The translations under genes and the position numbers were made by a program. From Thalassoglobus neptunius (GTDB lineage Bacteria; Planctomycetota; Planctomycetia; Planctomycetales; Planctomycetaceae): a stretch of DNA of 64,000 nt. The stretch covers positions 790,170 through 854,169 of the forward strand of contig NZ_SIHI01000001.1 of NCBI RefSeq assembly GCF_007859735.1. Direction: 5' to 3'. Of this stretch, positions 19,499-27,972 are shown in pieces. How positions within the stretch are numbered: the first letter of the stretch is position 1; each line of letters starts with the position of its first letter. The notes beneath the pieces were generated by a model that saw nothing but the letters and a program-made list of their open reading frames with translations, made no database searches and was not told the DNA's origin.

Positions 19499-19984
19499 AT
19501 GTCACAGACACGCTCTTTTGCCGTCGATGTCACCAAGGATCATCTTGTCTTCTCAGCTGCGCACTTCATCACCATCGGTGACGATCTTTGCGAACGGCTG
19601 CATGGACACAATTGGCGTGTCGCGGCTCGCGTTGAGGGCGATCTCGATGGCAACGGATTCGTCTTCGATTTCATCGCACTTCGCGACGAACTCCAAAAAT
19701 GGGTCGACCGACTCGATCACCGCATGCTTCTTCCGACTCAACACCGCCAGATTTCCGTTGAACCGGACGAAAAAGAAGTTCATGTCCGGTATCGGGACCG
19801 TCGCTGGGTCTTTCCGCTCGAAGAATGCGTTCTGCTTCCCATTGAACAGACGACTGCAGAACTCCTCGCCAGCTGGATTGCGGATCAGTTGATCGAGACT
19901 TTAGAGACGTCCCCGTTGACGAGTTTGTCGGTGAAAGTCGAGGAAAACTTCGGTCAATGGGCGACGTGTCGGGTCGAGTTTTAA
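19499..19984 (+). CDS. 6-pyruvoyl-tetrahydropterin synthase / QueD family protein
   Basis: The 161-residue protein has the zinc-binding histidines of the PTPS/QueD fold: FSAAHF at residues about 18-23 and the LCERLHGHNW segment, whose Cys lies four positions before the first His, as in QueD. FDFIALRDEL and DHRMLL are further family motifs. Enzymes of this family convert dihydroneopterin triphosphate to 6-pyruvoyl or 6-carboxy pterins. The gene follows the CitG-like gene after 16 bases, so they are very likely co-transcribed. Queuosine, tetrahydrobiopterin and methanopterin-type roles are all possible; the neighbour favours the last. Confidence 0.88.
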   Translation: MSQTRSFAVDVTKDHLVFSAAHFITIGDDLCERLHGHNWRVAARVEGDLDGNGFVFDFIALRDELQKWVDRLDHRMLLPTQHRQISVEPDEKEVHVRYRDRRWVFPLEECVLLPIEQTTAELLASWIADQLIETLETSPLTSLSVKVEENFGQWATCRVEF

Positions 19985-20225
19985 CAAGCTGATGCGGGAA
20001 TTGAGAAGAGTTCGAAGGAACACCGACAACCGTTGATGCTGGACTCCGCATCCGTTATGAGTCCCTTTTGCGGGCACATTCGCGCCCAAAACGCTCATCT
20101 CGGGAATTGACGCGTTTCACTCGATTTCGTGCTTTCAAGAGCGAAATCGGTGGCGCATTCGTTCACTGAGCCGATTCATCCCAGTTCATTCACTTTCATT
20201 CAAAAAACGCTCTAAGGAGACAAGT

Positions 20226-22598
20226 GTGGTCGCACGGAATGGTTCCAACTCCGACGCAGACGGATCAGAAAACGGCGATCAGTTGCAGTTCGTCTCCATC
20301 AGTGGTGAAACGCGCCGCCGGTATTTGAACTATGCGATGTCGGTCATCATGTCTCGTGCGCTGCCGGACGTCCGCGACGGGCTCAAGCCGGTGCAACGGC
20401 GAATCATGTACACCATGTACCACGACCTGCGATTGACCGCAGATGCGAAGTACCGGAAGTGCGCGAAAATCGTCGGGGATACAACGGGGAATTACCATCC
20501 TCACGGAGACGAAGCTGTTTATGACGCTCTCGTCCGTCTCGCTCAGGACTTCACCTATCGAGAACCGCTTGTCGATGGTCAGGGCAATTTCGGCAACGTG
20601 ATGGGACTTCCGGCTGCGGCCCGTCGATACACCGAAGCGAAGCTGACAGCGATCGCAGAACGGCTGATGTCGGAACTGCGGTACGAGACCGTCGAAATGC
20701 GTCCGACGTATGACGCCACGCGAGATGAGCCGACGGTTCTGCCATCGCAGTATCCCAACCTCCTCGTCAACGGATCTCAGGGAATCGCAGTGGGGATGGC
20801 AACGAACATGCCCCCTCATAACCTTGGTGAAGTGATCAAAGCGGCGATCTATCTCGTCGATCATCCCGAAGCGACGGTCGCCAATGTTCGGAAATATATC
20901 AAAGGGCCGGACTTCCCATTGGGAGGGCGCATCGTCACAGACTCGGTCGAGCTGCGCAAGATTTATGAAGAGGGTCGCGGAGCAATCAAGGTTCGTGGTG
21001 AGTGGAAGTACGACACTGAAAAGAAAAAGGAAATCAAGAACCGGCTGGTGATCCATTCGATTCCTTATGGGGTCGAAACCGGCGGGCTCGTCAACTCTCT
21101 GGGTGACATTCGCGATTCGCGAAAGCTTCCGCAACTCGTTGATGTTGCTGACGAATCGGACGGAGAACAGGGACTGCGGATTGTGTTGCACATCAAATCA
21201 GGGACGGATCCTGAAACGGTGATGTCGTACATGTATAAGCACACCCGCCTCGAGGAAAACTTCTCGTACAACGCAACCTGTCTCGTCCCGGATGAGCACG
21301 GAGTTCTGGTTCCGCACAGGTGTTCGCTCGTCGAGTTGCTTCAACACTTTCTCGACTTCCGATTCATTACGGTTCGCCGGCGATTCGAATATCTCCTCGC
21401 TCAACTGGAACGTCGAATCCATATTCTCGAAGGCTTCGTCATCATCTTCGATGACCTGGAAGAAGCCCTTCGAATCATTCGCAAGAGTACCGGGAAACAA
21501 GATGCGTGTCAGAAACTTGTGAAAGCGTTTCCGCTGGACGAAGAGCAGGCAACAGCCATTCTGGAACTCCAGCTGTACCGGATCTCGTCGCTGGAAATTG
21601 ACAAAATTCGCGAAGAGCTTGAGGAAAAACAGGCCGAAGCAGCCCGGATTCGAAAGATCCTCAAGTCTGACGCCCAACTCTGGAAAGAAGTTCAGGCGGA
21701 ACTGAAGGAACTCGGAGACCAGTTCAAATCGAAACGAAGAACAGCCCTCGGTTCCTCAGACGAAATCACCGAGTTCGACCCGCAAGCATATATCGTTCGA
21801 GAGAACACCAATGTTGTCGTGACGAATGAAGGCTGGGTCCGACGACTGGGAAAGATCTCTTCGGTCGCCAAGCTGCGCGTCCGAGACGGGGACGAAATTC
21901 TGGGCGTCTATCCGGGATCGACACTGGAGAACGTGATCATGTTCTCCTCTGACGGAACCGCTTACACGATTCCGATGGACCAGATTCCTCCCTCAACCGG
22001 GTACGGCGAACCGCTCTCAAAACACTTCAAGTTGAGTGACGGAGCCGCCATCATCGCGGGACTGACAACCGATCCGCGATTCACTCCTGAGGATGTTGAA
22101 TACGAAGACTACCCGCCTGAGCCGTATCTTTTCATCGCGACAGCCCATGGCCAGGTCATGCGAATGTCGCTCTCTCAGTTCCGGGCTCCGTCGACGAAGA
22201 ACGGTCGGAAATACTGTCGACTCGCCGCTGGCGACCGAGTTGTCCACGTTGAGGTGATGAACGAAGAAGACACGGTCTTTCTCATTTCGAAAGAAGCGAG
22301 ACTCATCCACTTTGCCGTCGCGGATGTTCCCATTCTGAACAGTGCCGGTCGAGGAGTCCGCGGCCTGAAACTGACCGACGAGGAAGATCAGGTTCTCGCT
22401 GCAAAACGTCTCAGTCGCCCGAGTGACGTGTTAAAAATTGTCAACGAAAACGGCAAAGAGCTCAGCTTCGGACAAATGAAATACAACGTCACCGGACGTG
22501 GAGGAAAAGGAGTCAAAACGAGCCAGCGAACAGGCATTCAGGCTGTGATTCGCCCGGAAATTGAACTTGTCGACTGGACATCACTTGGCGAAGAATAG
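20226..22598 (+). CDS. Type IIA DNA topoisomerase subunit A (GyrA/ParC family)
   Basis: The 790-residue protein has the full GyrA/ParC core: DVRDGLKPVQRRI, GNYHPHGDEAVYD, DGQGNFGNVMGLPAAARRYTE with the catalytic Tyr at about residue 135, and GMATNMPPHNLGE. A coiled coil lies at about 440-510 and a C-terminal β-propeller from about 530. The first blade has no GyrA box, though a GRGGKG appears near the C-terminus, so it may decatenate (ParC-like) rather than supercoil. The start is a GTG preceded by an excellent AAGGAGA at 20214-20220. No subunit B gene is adjacent. The residue equivalent to E. coli GyrA Ser83 is Glu. Confidence 0.93.
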   Translation: MVARNGSNSDADGSENGDQLQFVSISGETRRRYLNYAMSVIMSRALPDVRDGLKPVQRRIMYTMYHDLRLTADAKYRKCAKIVGDTTGNYHPHGDEAVYDALVRLAQDFTYREPLVDGQGNFGNVMGLPAAARRYTEAKLTAIAERLMSELRYETVEMRPTYDATRDEPTVLPSQYPNLLVNGSQGIAVGMATNMPPHNLGEVIKAAIYLVDHPEATVANVRKYIKGPDFPLGGRIVTDSVELRKIYEEGRGAIKVRGEWKYDTEKKKEIKNRLVIHSIPYGVETGGLVNSLGDIRDSRKLPQLVDVADESDGEQGLRIVLHIKSGTDPETVMSYMYKHTRLEENFSYNATCLVPDEHGVLVPHRCSLVELLQHFLDFRFITVRRRFEYLLAQLERRIHILEGFVIIFDDLEEALRIIRKSTGKQDACQKLVKAFPLDEEQATAILELQLYRISSLEIDKIREELEEKQAEAARIRKILKSDAQLWKEVQAELKELGDQFKSKRRTALGSSDEITEFDPQAYIVRENTNVVVTNEGWVRRLGKISSVAKLRVRDGDEILGVYPGSTLENVIMFSSDGTAYTIPMDQIPPSTGYGEPLSKHFKLSDGAAIIAGLTTDPRFTPEDVEYEDYPPEPYLFIATAHGQVMRMSLSQFRAPSTKNGRKYCRLAAGDRVVHVEVMNEEDTVFLISKEARLIHFAVADVPILNSAGRGVRGLKLTDEEDQVLAAKRLSRPSDVLKIVNENGKELSFGQMKYNVTGRGGKGVKTSQRTGIQAVIRPEIELVDWTSLGEE

Positions 22599-22690
22599 AA
22601 TTGTGACGCTGTCTGAAACCCGACTGGAATCACTCCACGAAGAATTTATACACTCGTTATACAGATCACTTTACCCAAACTGAGACTCGA

Positions 22691-23095
22691 ATGCTGCTTC
22701 ACTTGTTGAAATCCAAACTCCACATGGCTGCGGTCACAGAAACGGAGTTGCACTATCATGGCAGCGTGACGATCGATCGCGAATTAATGGATGCTATCGG
22801 ACTGCTTCCATATGAAAAAGTCCTGATCGCGAATTGCGAAAATGGCCAGCGGGCTGAGAGCTATGTGATCGAAGGCCCTCCCGGATCAAAAGTCGTCAAA
22901 ATGAATGGCGCATTGGCACATACCTCGTCGATCGGTGACCGTGTCATCATCATTGCATTCGTTTCCGTCACAGAAGAAGAATCACGCAAACACGATCCGA
23001 GAGTCGCCATCTTGAATGAGCAGAACGAAATCATCGATCAGTTCATCGGTGAAATCTATCCGCAACAAGGTTCGCAGACACAACCACTCTCGTAG
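22691..23095 (+). CDS. panD: Aspartate 1-decarboxylase
   Basis: PanD makes β-alanine from aspartate for pantothenate and CoA. The 134-residue protein matches the family end to end: KSKLHMAAVTETELHYHGS at the N-terminus, with the Gly-Ser pair where the proenzyme cleaves itself to create the pyruvoyl group, then VNGA-like KMNGALAHTSSIGD and VIIIAFVSVTEEE. Length is close to the usual 117-135. It lies 92 bases after the topoisomerase gene and could be its own unit. Confidence 0.93.
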   Translation: MLLHLLKSKLHMAAVTETELHYHGSVTIDRELMDAIGLLPYEKVLIANCENGQRAESYVIEGPPGSKVVKMNGALAHTSSIGDRVIIIAFVSVTEEESRKHDPRVAILNEQNEIIDQFIGEIYPQQGSQTQPLS

Positions 23096-23178
23096 CGTAT
23101 TTACTTTTTTCCGACTGAGCCTTGCAGGCCAACGACTTCGAAACAGATCATCTCAGAAACCGTTGGGGAGTTCTTCAG

Positions 23179-23529
23179 ATGGCCTTCGAAAAGACGCGGC
23201 TCAGGATTGACGAAGACTCTGAAGATCGAAGGGAGTTCGAAACTGAACTCTCTGCCGCCGTTGCCTGTTTTGATGTCCGGCGTCTCACTCGGTGTGGCGG
23301 AGTCGCGGCCGATCCGTCACTCAAAGAGATTCAACATGTCTCGATCGAGAACCGAACACTCACTGCAATCGTAACGATCAACCTGACGGATGGAAGTCCG
23401 CGAGACTGCTCAGGATCGTGTTCTCAACCTCGCGTGACACGCAAGGAAAGTTTGTCAATCGAAATCGATCTGGATTCCGGACGAGCGGAATGGCAAACGA
23501 TCGATGGAGTCGTGACAAGCCTGGACTGA
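23179..23529 (+). CDS. Hypothetical small protein
   Basis: A 116-residue soluble protein starting at the ATG at 23179, with GGGGAG 8 bases upstream. The N-terminal half is charged (AFEKTRLRIDEDSEDRREFE), the C-terminal half alternates polar and hydrophobic residues like β-strands (LTAIVTINLTDGS, SLSIEIDLDSGRAEWQ). It contains Cys residues spaced CSGSC. I do not recognise a family. It follows panD by 83 bases and may be in the same transcript. Confidence 0.55.
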   Translation: MAFEKTRLRIDEDSEDRREFETELSAAVACFDVRRLTRCGGVAADPSLKEIQHVSIENRTLTAIVTINLTDGSPRDCSGSCSQPRVTRKESLSIEIDLDSGRAEWQTIDGVVTSLD

Positions 23530-23595
23530 AGTCCGTTTCTGTCACACTTCGCCGCGTCACACTTTGCACGAAAGACTCGTGCAAAGAGCACATGC

Positions 23596-24858
23596 TTAAT
23601 CTCCGGTCGAATTTCCCGGAGCAGAATTGAGGTTTCTAAAGACGAACACCCCCAATTTCGAAGCCGTCAGGATGTCAACTCGCCCGTCGTCATTGATATC
23701 CTCTGCGAGGATTTGAACTCCGACGCCGGAATGTGAATCGACAAGATGAGGAATGAACCGAACGGCCCCGTCATCTCGTCGCTCTAATTCGAACCAGTAA
23801 ACGACAGGGGGAGCGTTGGGCTCGATATCTCCGTCCGGCCCATGTGCCCACATTCGTTTTCCGGTTACGACATCGGTCAAACCATCGCCATTGATGTCGG
23901 CAAAATCCAAAGCATGAGGCTGAGTAAAAGCAACTCCAAACTCCTCTTCTCGGGAATGGTCCGACATGATCAGATGCTCGGGGAAGGACTTTTCCTCTCC
24001 GTCGTTTTCGTATCAGGCCAGGCCCCACTCATGGGCATTGATCGCAGAGACGACATCGGAATCGCCATCGCCATCCACGTCGAAAACGCCCATCTGTGCT
24101 CCGCCTCGATCGGTTGAAAAGAGCATCCGATGAAACGGCCAGGGCTGATCAAACTCTGTCGGTTGTTCGTACCAACCATCATTGATGACGTAATCAAGGC
24201 GACCGTCGTTGTTCAGATCCCCAACACCCTGACCATGATAAAACTGCGGCCAATCCTCGTTGTCCCCGATTGGAGAAAAGCCCCACGGTGCTCTCGGATC
24301 GCTCGAATCAGGCTTGAGAAATCCCCACTTCCCATCCCAATGAGTGACTAATTCGGGAGTGCCATCCTGATTCATATCGATGAGAACGGGAGATTCTCCC
24401 CGGACTCTTTCGAAGACGAAATGTCTTGGCCAGAGTCCGGACTCCTCACCCGGATTTTCATACCAATAGGCGGAGTGCTTGTGCACACGTCCAAGAACAA
24501 GAATGTCCGGCCGCCCGTCACCATTGAAGTCACTGACAAACGAAGACATGCTGTTGCTCGGACTTTCCTCCGGAGGCAACGGTACAGCTTCATAGAACTC
24601 GTTGGCTTTCGTGAACTCAGGCCCTTCGTACCAGAAAGGACCAGCCACGATATCGATGTGACCATCCCCGTTGATGTCGCCAGTGTCGACGCCATCGCAG
24701 TAGTAGCGGTCAGTCAGTTGCTGTTTGGAGAACTCTCCGCCAGACGCAGAGAAGGACACTCCCAGGAACAGGAGGCTCGTGAGAGAGCGAATCCAAAGAG
24801 AATGCTTGCTGTTGATTCGCGAAGGTTGTGTCGAACAATGCTCCGGGAAGCTTCTCAC
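23596..24858 (-). pseudogene. FG-GAP/VCBS repeat secreted protein interrupted by one in-frame TGA
   Basis: Read through one stop, the frame encodes about 420 residues: a signal peptide (SLTSLLFLGVSFSASGG), then FG-GAP/VCBS repeats with Asp-rich calcium-binding loops such as DINGDGHIDIVAGPF, DFNGDGRPDILVLG, DLNNDGRLDYVINDG, DVDGDGDSDVVSA and DINDDGRVDILTA. The TGA at 24015-24013 falls where the repeat expects Trp (GLA-stop-YENDG). The frame continues cleanly on both sides, with no frameshift. These proteins are surface-exposed β-propellers. The GTG at 24858 (GGAGAG six bases upstream) was chosen; an ATG at 24906 is an alternative. It may be a very young pseudogene, a sequencing error or a readthrough case. 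Confidence 0.8.
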
Positions 24859-25208
24859 GATGTTCTCTCCAATAATGCTGGCGCTCTTAAGTCTCGGCGA
24901 GAGCATGTCACTCTTGCTTGTGCGTGCGCACAGACTGCCGGTTCCTCCGGTGAGACCACATGCGCATCGCGGCAATCAGGAGGCGAAGAGCCTCCGATCA
25001 CAACTCGAGCGTTCAGCATACCTTGAGAGATGAAACGAGGCCAGCACCCCATCAGCCAACTTTGATCAATCAGCGCAGTGCCAACTGACTCAGAAAGCCG
25101 GGGTTGGGAGAGCCCCACATAGGTCCGATTTGTCTCGGCCGTCTTCGAATGCGCTCACACATTCACGATCAACGCACGGTCTTGGACCGTCTGACAGTGC
25201 TTAGACCG
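24859..25208. other. Intergenic region between Fur-family gene and VCBS gene
   Basis: About 350 bases between two minus-strand genes. TCTGAC and GTCAGA near 25187-25213 (minus-strand reading) can pair but have no U tract, so a terminator for the regulator gene is doubtful; GACCGTC is directly repeated there. No gene supported. Confidence 0.35.
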
Positions 25209-25706
25209 TCAGATCAGGTTGAGCTTGCTCGGCCGGTCTTGAGGTCGACGACAGCAGTTCTTGCAAAGCCCATGAGCTTCGAGACGATGGCTTTCGATTC
25301 GGAACCCAAATTCTCTCGCGACAGTTTCGAGAATTTCCTTGATTTGCTCGTTGTGGAATTCCGTCAACTCTCCGCACTTCTTGCAGATCAAGTGGTCGTG
25401 TTGCGGGTATCCGTAATCGTGCTCGTAAAGATCACGATCGTCCTGCCGGGCCACTTTGCGAATTAAACCAGCATCTTCAAGCTGTTTGATCGAGCGGTAA
25501 ACGGTCGAGCGGCTGACTCGCTTGCCGTCGCTCCGTTGATCGAGTCGCTGAATCAGTTGATCGGCGTCAAAATGTTCGTGAGAAGCGAACACTTCTTCCA
25601 CGATGATGGAGCGCTCGCGCGTCATGCGCAGTCGCTGCGTCGCCAGATATTCGCGGTATTTCTCCTTCGGGGAGATCGCTACCGAGACCGATTCCAGATC
25701 GGACAC
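25209..25706 (-). CDS. Fur family metal-responsive transcriptional regulator
   Basis: The 165-residue protein has the Fur layout: a winged helix (residues about 15-85, RMTRERSIIVEEVFAS and SRSTVYRSIKQLEDAGLI) and a dimerisation/metal domain with HDHLICKKCGELTEF and a C-terminal GLCKNCC, giving paired Cys sites for structural zinc. Fur, Zur and PerR cannot be told apart from this alone. The start is a GTG at 25706 with AAAGGAG five bases upstream; TTG codons further up give a poorer start. The FlgM-like gene lies 31 bases upstream on the same strand, so they may be one operon. It is a candidate regulator for the TGCA-type palindromes at 51037 and 58337. Confidence 0.92.
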   Translation of the reverse strand: MSDLESVSVAISPKEKYREYLATQRLRMTRERSIIVEEVFASHEHFDADQLIQRLDQRSDGKRVSRSTVYRSIKQLEDAGLIRKVARQDDRDLYEHDYGYPQHDHLICKKCGELTEFHNEQIKEILETVAREFGFRIESHRLEAHGLCKNCCRRPQDRPSKLNLI

Positions 25707-25737
25707 GATCGCTCCTTTCAATTCAAGCCAACAAGGC

Positions 25738-26013
25738 TCAATCCATCATGATGCGACCAAGCATTCGGTCGATCGCGAGATCAAGCTTCTCTGGGGTGTC
25801 ATACGTTCCTGACTCGATTTCCGATTTAATTCGTGCCAATCGCTCGGCATGAGATTCTCCGGAACGCTCGACAGACTGCGAAGGAGAACTTTGAGAATCA
25901 TGACCAGCCATAGAGTCCGATCGGTCGACTCGTTTTTGTTGACCGTCAGTCACTGACCGGTCGTTCCCAGATTCATTTTGGTCGGAAGTGGAACCTGTTT
26001 TTGAACGTCTCAT
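25738..26013 (-). CDS. FlgM-like anti-sigma factor domain protein
   Basis: A 91-residue protein whose first 55 residues are disordered (Ser, Gln, Asp, Arg rich). Its C-terminus matches the anti-sigma-28 FlgM domain: RLARIKSEIESGTYDTPEKL followed by an amphipathic helix. FlgM binds and inhibits the flagellar sigma factor FliA. No flagellar genes are in the window. The start at 26013 has AAGG only one base before the ATG, so it is uncertain; a longer product beginning further upstream is less likely because that sequence is not domain-like. It precedes the Fur-family gene by 31 bases. Confidence 0.6.
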   Translation of the reverse strand: MRRSKTGSTSDQNESGNDRSVTDGQQKRVDRSDSMAGHDSQSSPSQSVERSGESHAERLARIKSEIESGTYDTPEKLDLAIDRMLGRIMMD

Positions 26014-26470
26014 GCCTTCATCATAGTCGAGGTGTGTCCCAATCATCAAGAACTTGCTGAAGCATTGTCCCATTGAATGCAGAACTGATGGGCAAGAAAC
26101 GGTCTGAACTGGTGTGGATGCAAGTCGCATGGAATTTCTCCGAAACGACCGTCCTGGTGGAATTTCGCGTTTGAACGCGGCGTCATGCTTTTGATGTGAT
26201 GTTCGCCTCATCCTCGAGGCTTCTCAGTACCGTTTTTATCGGTCGCAACCAGAAACACGATGAAGGCATTCGACGAATGTTCAGCTTTTTGAACTCTTTT
26301 CCACAAATTTTGCACGAATTACAGGACGAATCGCCTTCCCGACAGCCACTCACTGGGCGACCGGCCGATTTCAGCAGGTTGCAATTGACCTGATTTCGCG
26401 GATCGGATTAGATTTTCGCCGAGGCCACGTTCGTGGACCTTTTCCACAGATCCCTTCTCGAAAATCCGTC
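26014..26470. other. Divergent intergenic region
   Basis: About 460 bases between the FlgM-like and DgkA-like genes. Short frames exist but none has a recognisable domain, and codon use looks noncoding. Promoters for both genes presumably lie here. No operator was recognised. Confidence 0.35.
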
Positions 26471-26851
26471 ATGCAGATTTCAAGAGCGAATCGCCCCGCC
26501 TGGAGACAGCGTCTGGTCGACGCCGAAACCGGCTTTCGTATCGGCCTTCGAACCGACTCGACCCTTTTCATGTATCTGTTCGTCGGAATCGGCGTTCTTT
26601 TCTCTGGTTTCGTGTTCCGCTTGAGTGTCATCGAGTGGGCAATTCTGGTCCTCACATTCGGCCTGACGCTCTCTGTTGAACTGTTTCATCAGCTCTTGAA
26701 ACTGATTGTCCACGAATTCCGGCATTATATCGGCCAGAACCTCAATCAGATCCTCAGACTCGGAACAGCTGCAGTCGTCGCCACAAATGTCTCGGCGATC
26801 ATCGTGTTGCTCATCCTCTTCGGCAGCCGCATCGTCGAAGCAATTGGCTAA
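26471..26851 (+). CDS. DgkA-fold membrane protein lacking catalytic residues
   Basis: This 126-residue protein has the small diacylglycerol/undecaprenol kinase architecture: an amphipathic N-terminus (GFRIGLRTDSTLFMYLF) and three membrane helices. E. coli DgkA has VEILNSAIEAVVD; the equivalent stretch here reads VELFHQLLKLIVHE, which keeps the first Glu but replaces Asn72 and the catalytic Glu76. KDMGSAAVL is replaced by LRLGTAAVV, so Lys94 and Asp95 are lost. It probably keeps the fold without the kinase activity. A regulatory or lipid-sensing role is possible but unproven. No partner gene is close. Confidence 0.75.
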   Translation: MQISRANRPAWRQRLVDAETGFRIGLRTDSTLFMYLFVGIGVLFSGFVFRLSVIEWAILVLTFGLTLSVELFHQLLKLIVHEFRHYIGQNLNQILRLGTAAVVATNVSAIIVLLILFGSRIVEAIG

Positions 26852-27232
26852 CCGTTTTCCCCATTTCTTCGCACTCGCCGGGACTCGTTTCGCTCGAAGA
26901 ATGCCGTCTTTCTCTCGTGAATCAGAACATTCTGTCCGGGAACCCGATCGGTTCTGAGTTGAGGATCTCCCAACTCTCGCCCGGCAAACAGCGCAAAGTC
27001 CCCCCGCGGGAACGTCATGTGCAGACGTCGAGATGGGGAATTTTCCGAGCATCCAGTATTCATGGATTGCGATTCGATTTCGCTTGTTCGCTGGAACAAC
27101 GGATGGAATCGCGTTTAAAGTGTGTAAATCTGTTTCGGGCTGCGGGACCCCATCCTTCACCCAGAGAGACAGACTCAACCTCACCCTCGAAAATTCTCAC
27201 CTGAAATCTCGACGACAACGAAGGACCCCGCG
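26852..27232. other. Intergenic region without recognised gene
   Basis: About 380 bases between two plus-strand genes. No frame with a credible start, and no clear terminator. The following gene probably has its own promoter here. Confidence 0.35.
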
Positions 27233-27742
27233 ATGACTCGGATGATGACATGTCTGCTGACAGTTGTGTGTGCACAAATCAGCTTCGGACAAGACAGCCT
27301 CCAACCTCGAATGACCTTTCCAGTCAACGGTTATTCGATGACCCCACTCGAAGCCCCAGTCGGAGAAACCCCGTATCAATCACTGATCATGTTTCTATCC
27401 GCATCAGAAGGTTTCGCCCCGAACGTGAACGTGCAGATCCAACCCTATCCCGGCACAATGAAGGAATATTCAGACCTTTCGAAAGGACAGTTTGAGCAAC
27501 TGAACTTCCAGGTGCTGAAAGAAGACGTCAAGGAAAACATGGCCCTTTGGGAGTACACCGGAACAACCCAGAACAAGACTCTGCACTGGTACACATCTGC
27601 TCACAAGCGAGATGGCAAGGTCTACCTCGTCACCGCAACTGCCCTCGAATCACAATGGGAACAGGCTGGCCCGAAGCTGAAAAAGTGCGTCGACAGCTTT
27701 CGACTTGATCAACCCAACGTGATTGGTGGACCCTCCAACTGA
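27233..27742 (+). CDS. Hypothetical secreted protein
   Basis: The 169-residue protein has a signal peptide (MMTCLLTVVCAQISFGQ). The mature domain alternates strands and helices (NGYSMTPLEAPVGE, GFAPNVNVQIQPYPGT, LKKCVDSFRL at the end), a pattern like PsbP/DUF1795-type proteins, where a final SF motif follows a conserved helix. I consider that assignment possible but not proven. It is transcribed alone and followed by a good terminator at 27817. Confidence 0.7.
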   Translation: MTRMMTCLLTVVCAQISFGQDSLQPRMTFPVNGYSMTPLEAPVGETPYQSLIMFLSASEGFAPNVNVQIQPYPGTMKEYSDLSKGQFEQLNFQVLKEDVKENMALWEYTGTTQNKTLHWYTSAHKRDGKVYLVTATALESQWEQAGPKLKKCVDSFRLDQPNVIGGPSN

Positions 27743-27816
27743 GACATTGCGGGATGCGAGTTCGGACACGAAGAACAAGCTTCTCGTGTCTTGCCGAACC
27801 GTCACGATTGAATCGA

Positions 27817-27864
27817 AAAGTCCGTGGTTGTTGATCTCAGTTGATCTCAACCGCGGACTTTTTC
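27817..27864 (+). terminator. Rho-independent terminator
   Basis: AAGTCCGTGGTTG (27818-27830) pairs with CAACCGCGGACTT (27848-27860), a 13-base stem with one G-U pair. The loop contains two copies of TTGATCTCA, and a TTTTT tail follows. It serves the 27233-27742 gene and separates it from the convergent DUF1614 gene. Confidence 0.8.
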
Positions 27865-27972
27865 ATTTCAGATCGCTGGCCCCATCGCTGAAGATGTTGC
27901 GACCGGCAACTTTCCTCGCAATCTCTTTGTCTTCGCGCGCGATGTTCGAAATCCTGTTCCCTCGAACAATCG

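Noticed and set aside
20265-21191. 308-codon minus-strand frame opposite the topoisomerase gene
   Set aside because: Antisense shadow of a highly conserved gene; no recognisable protein.
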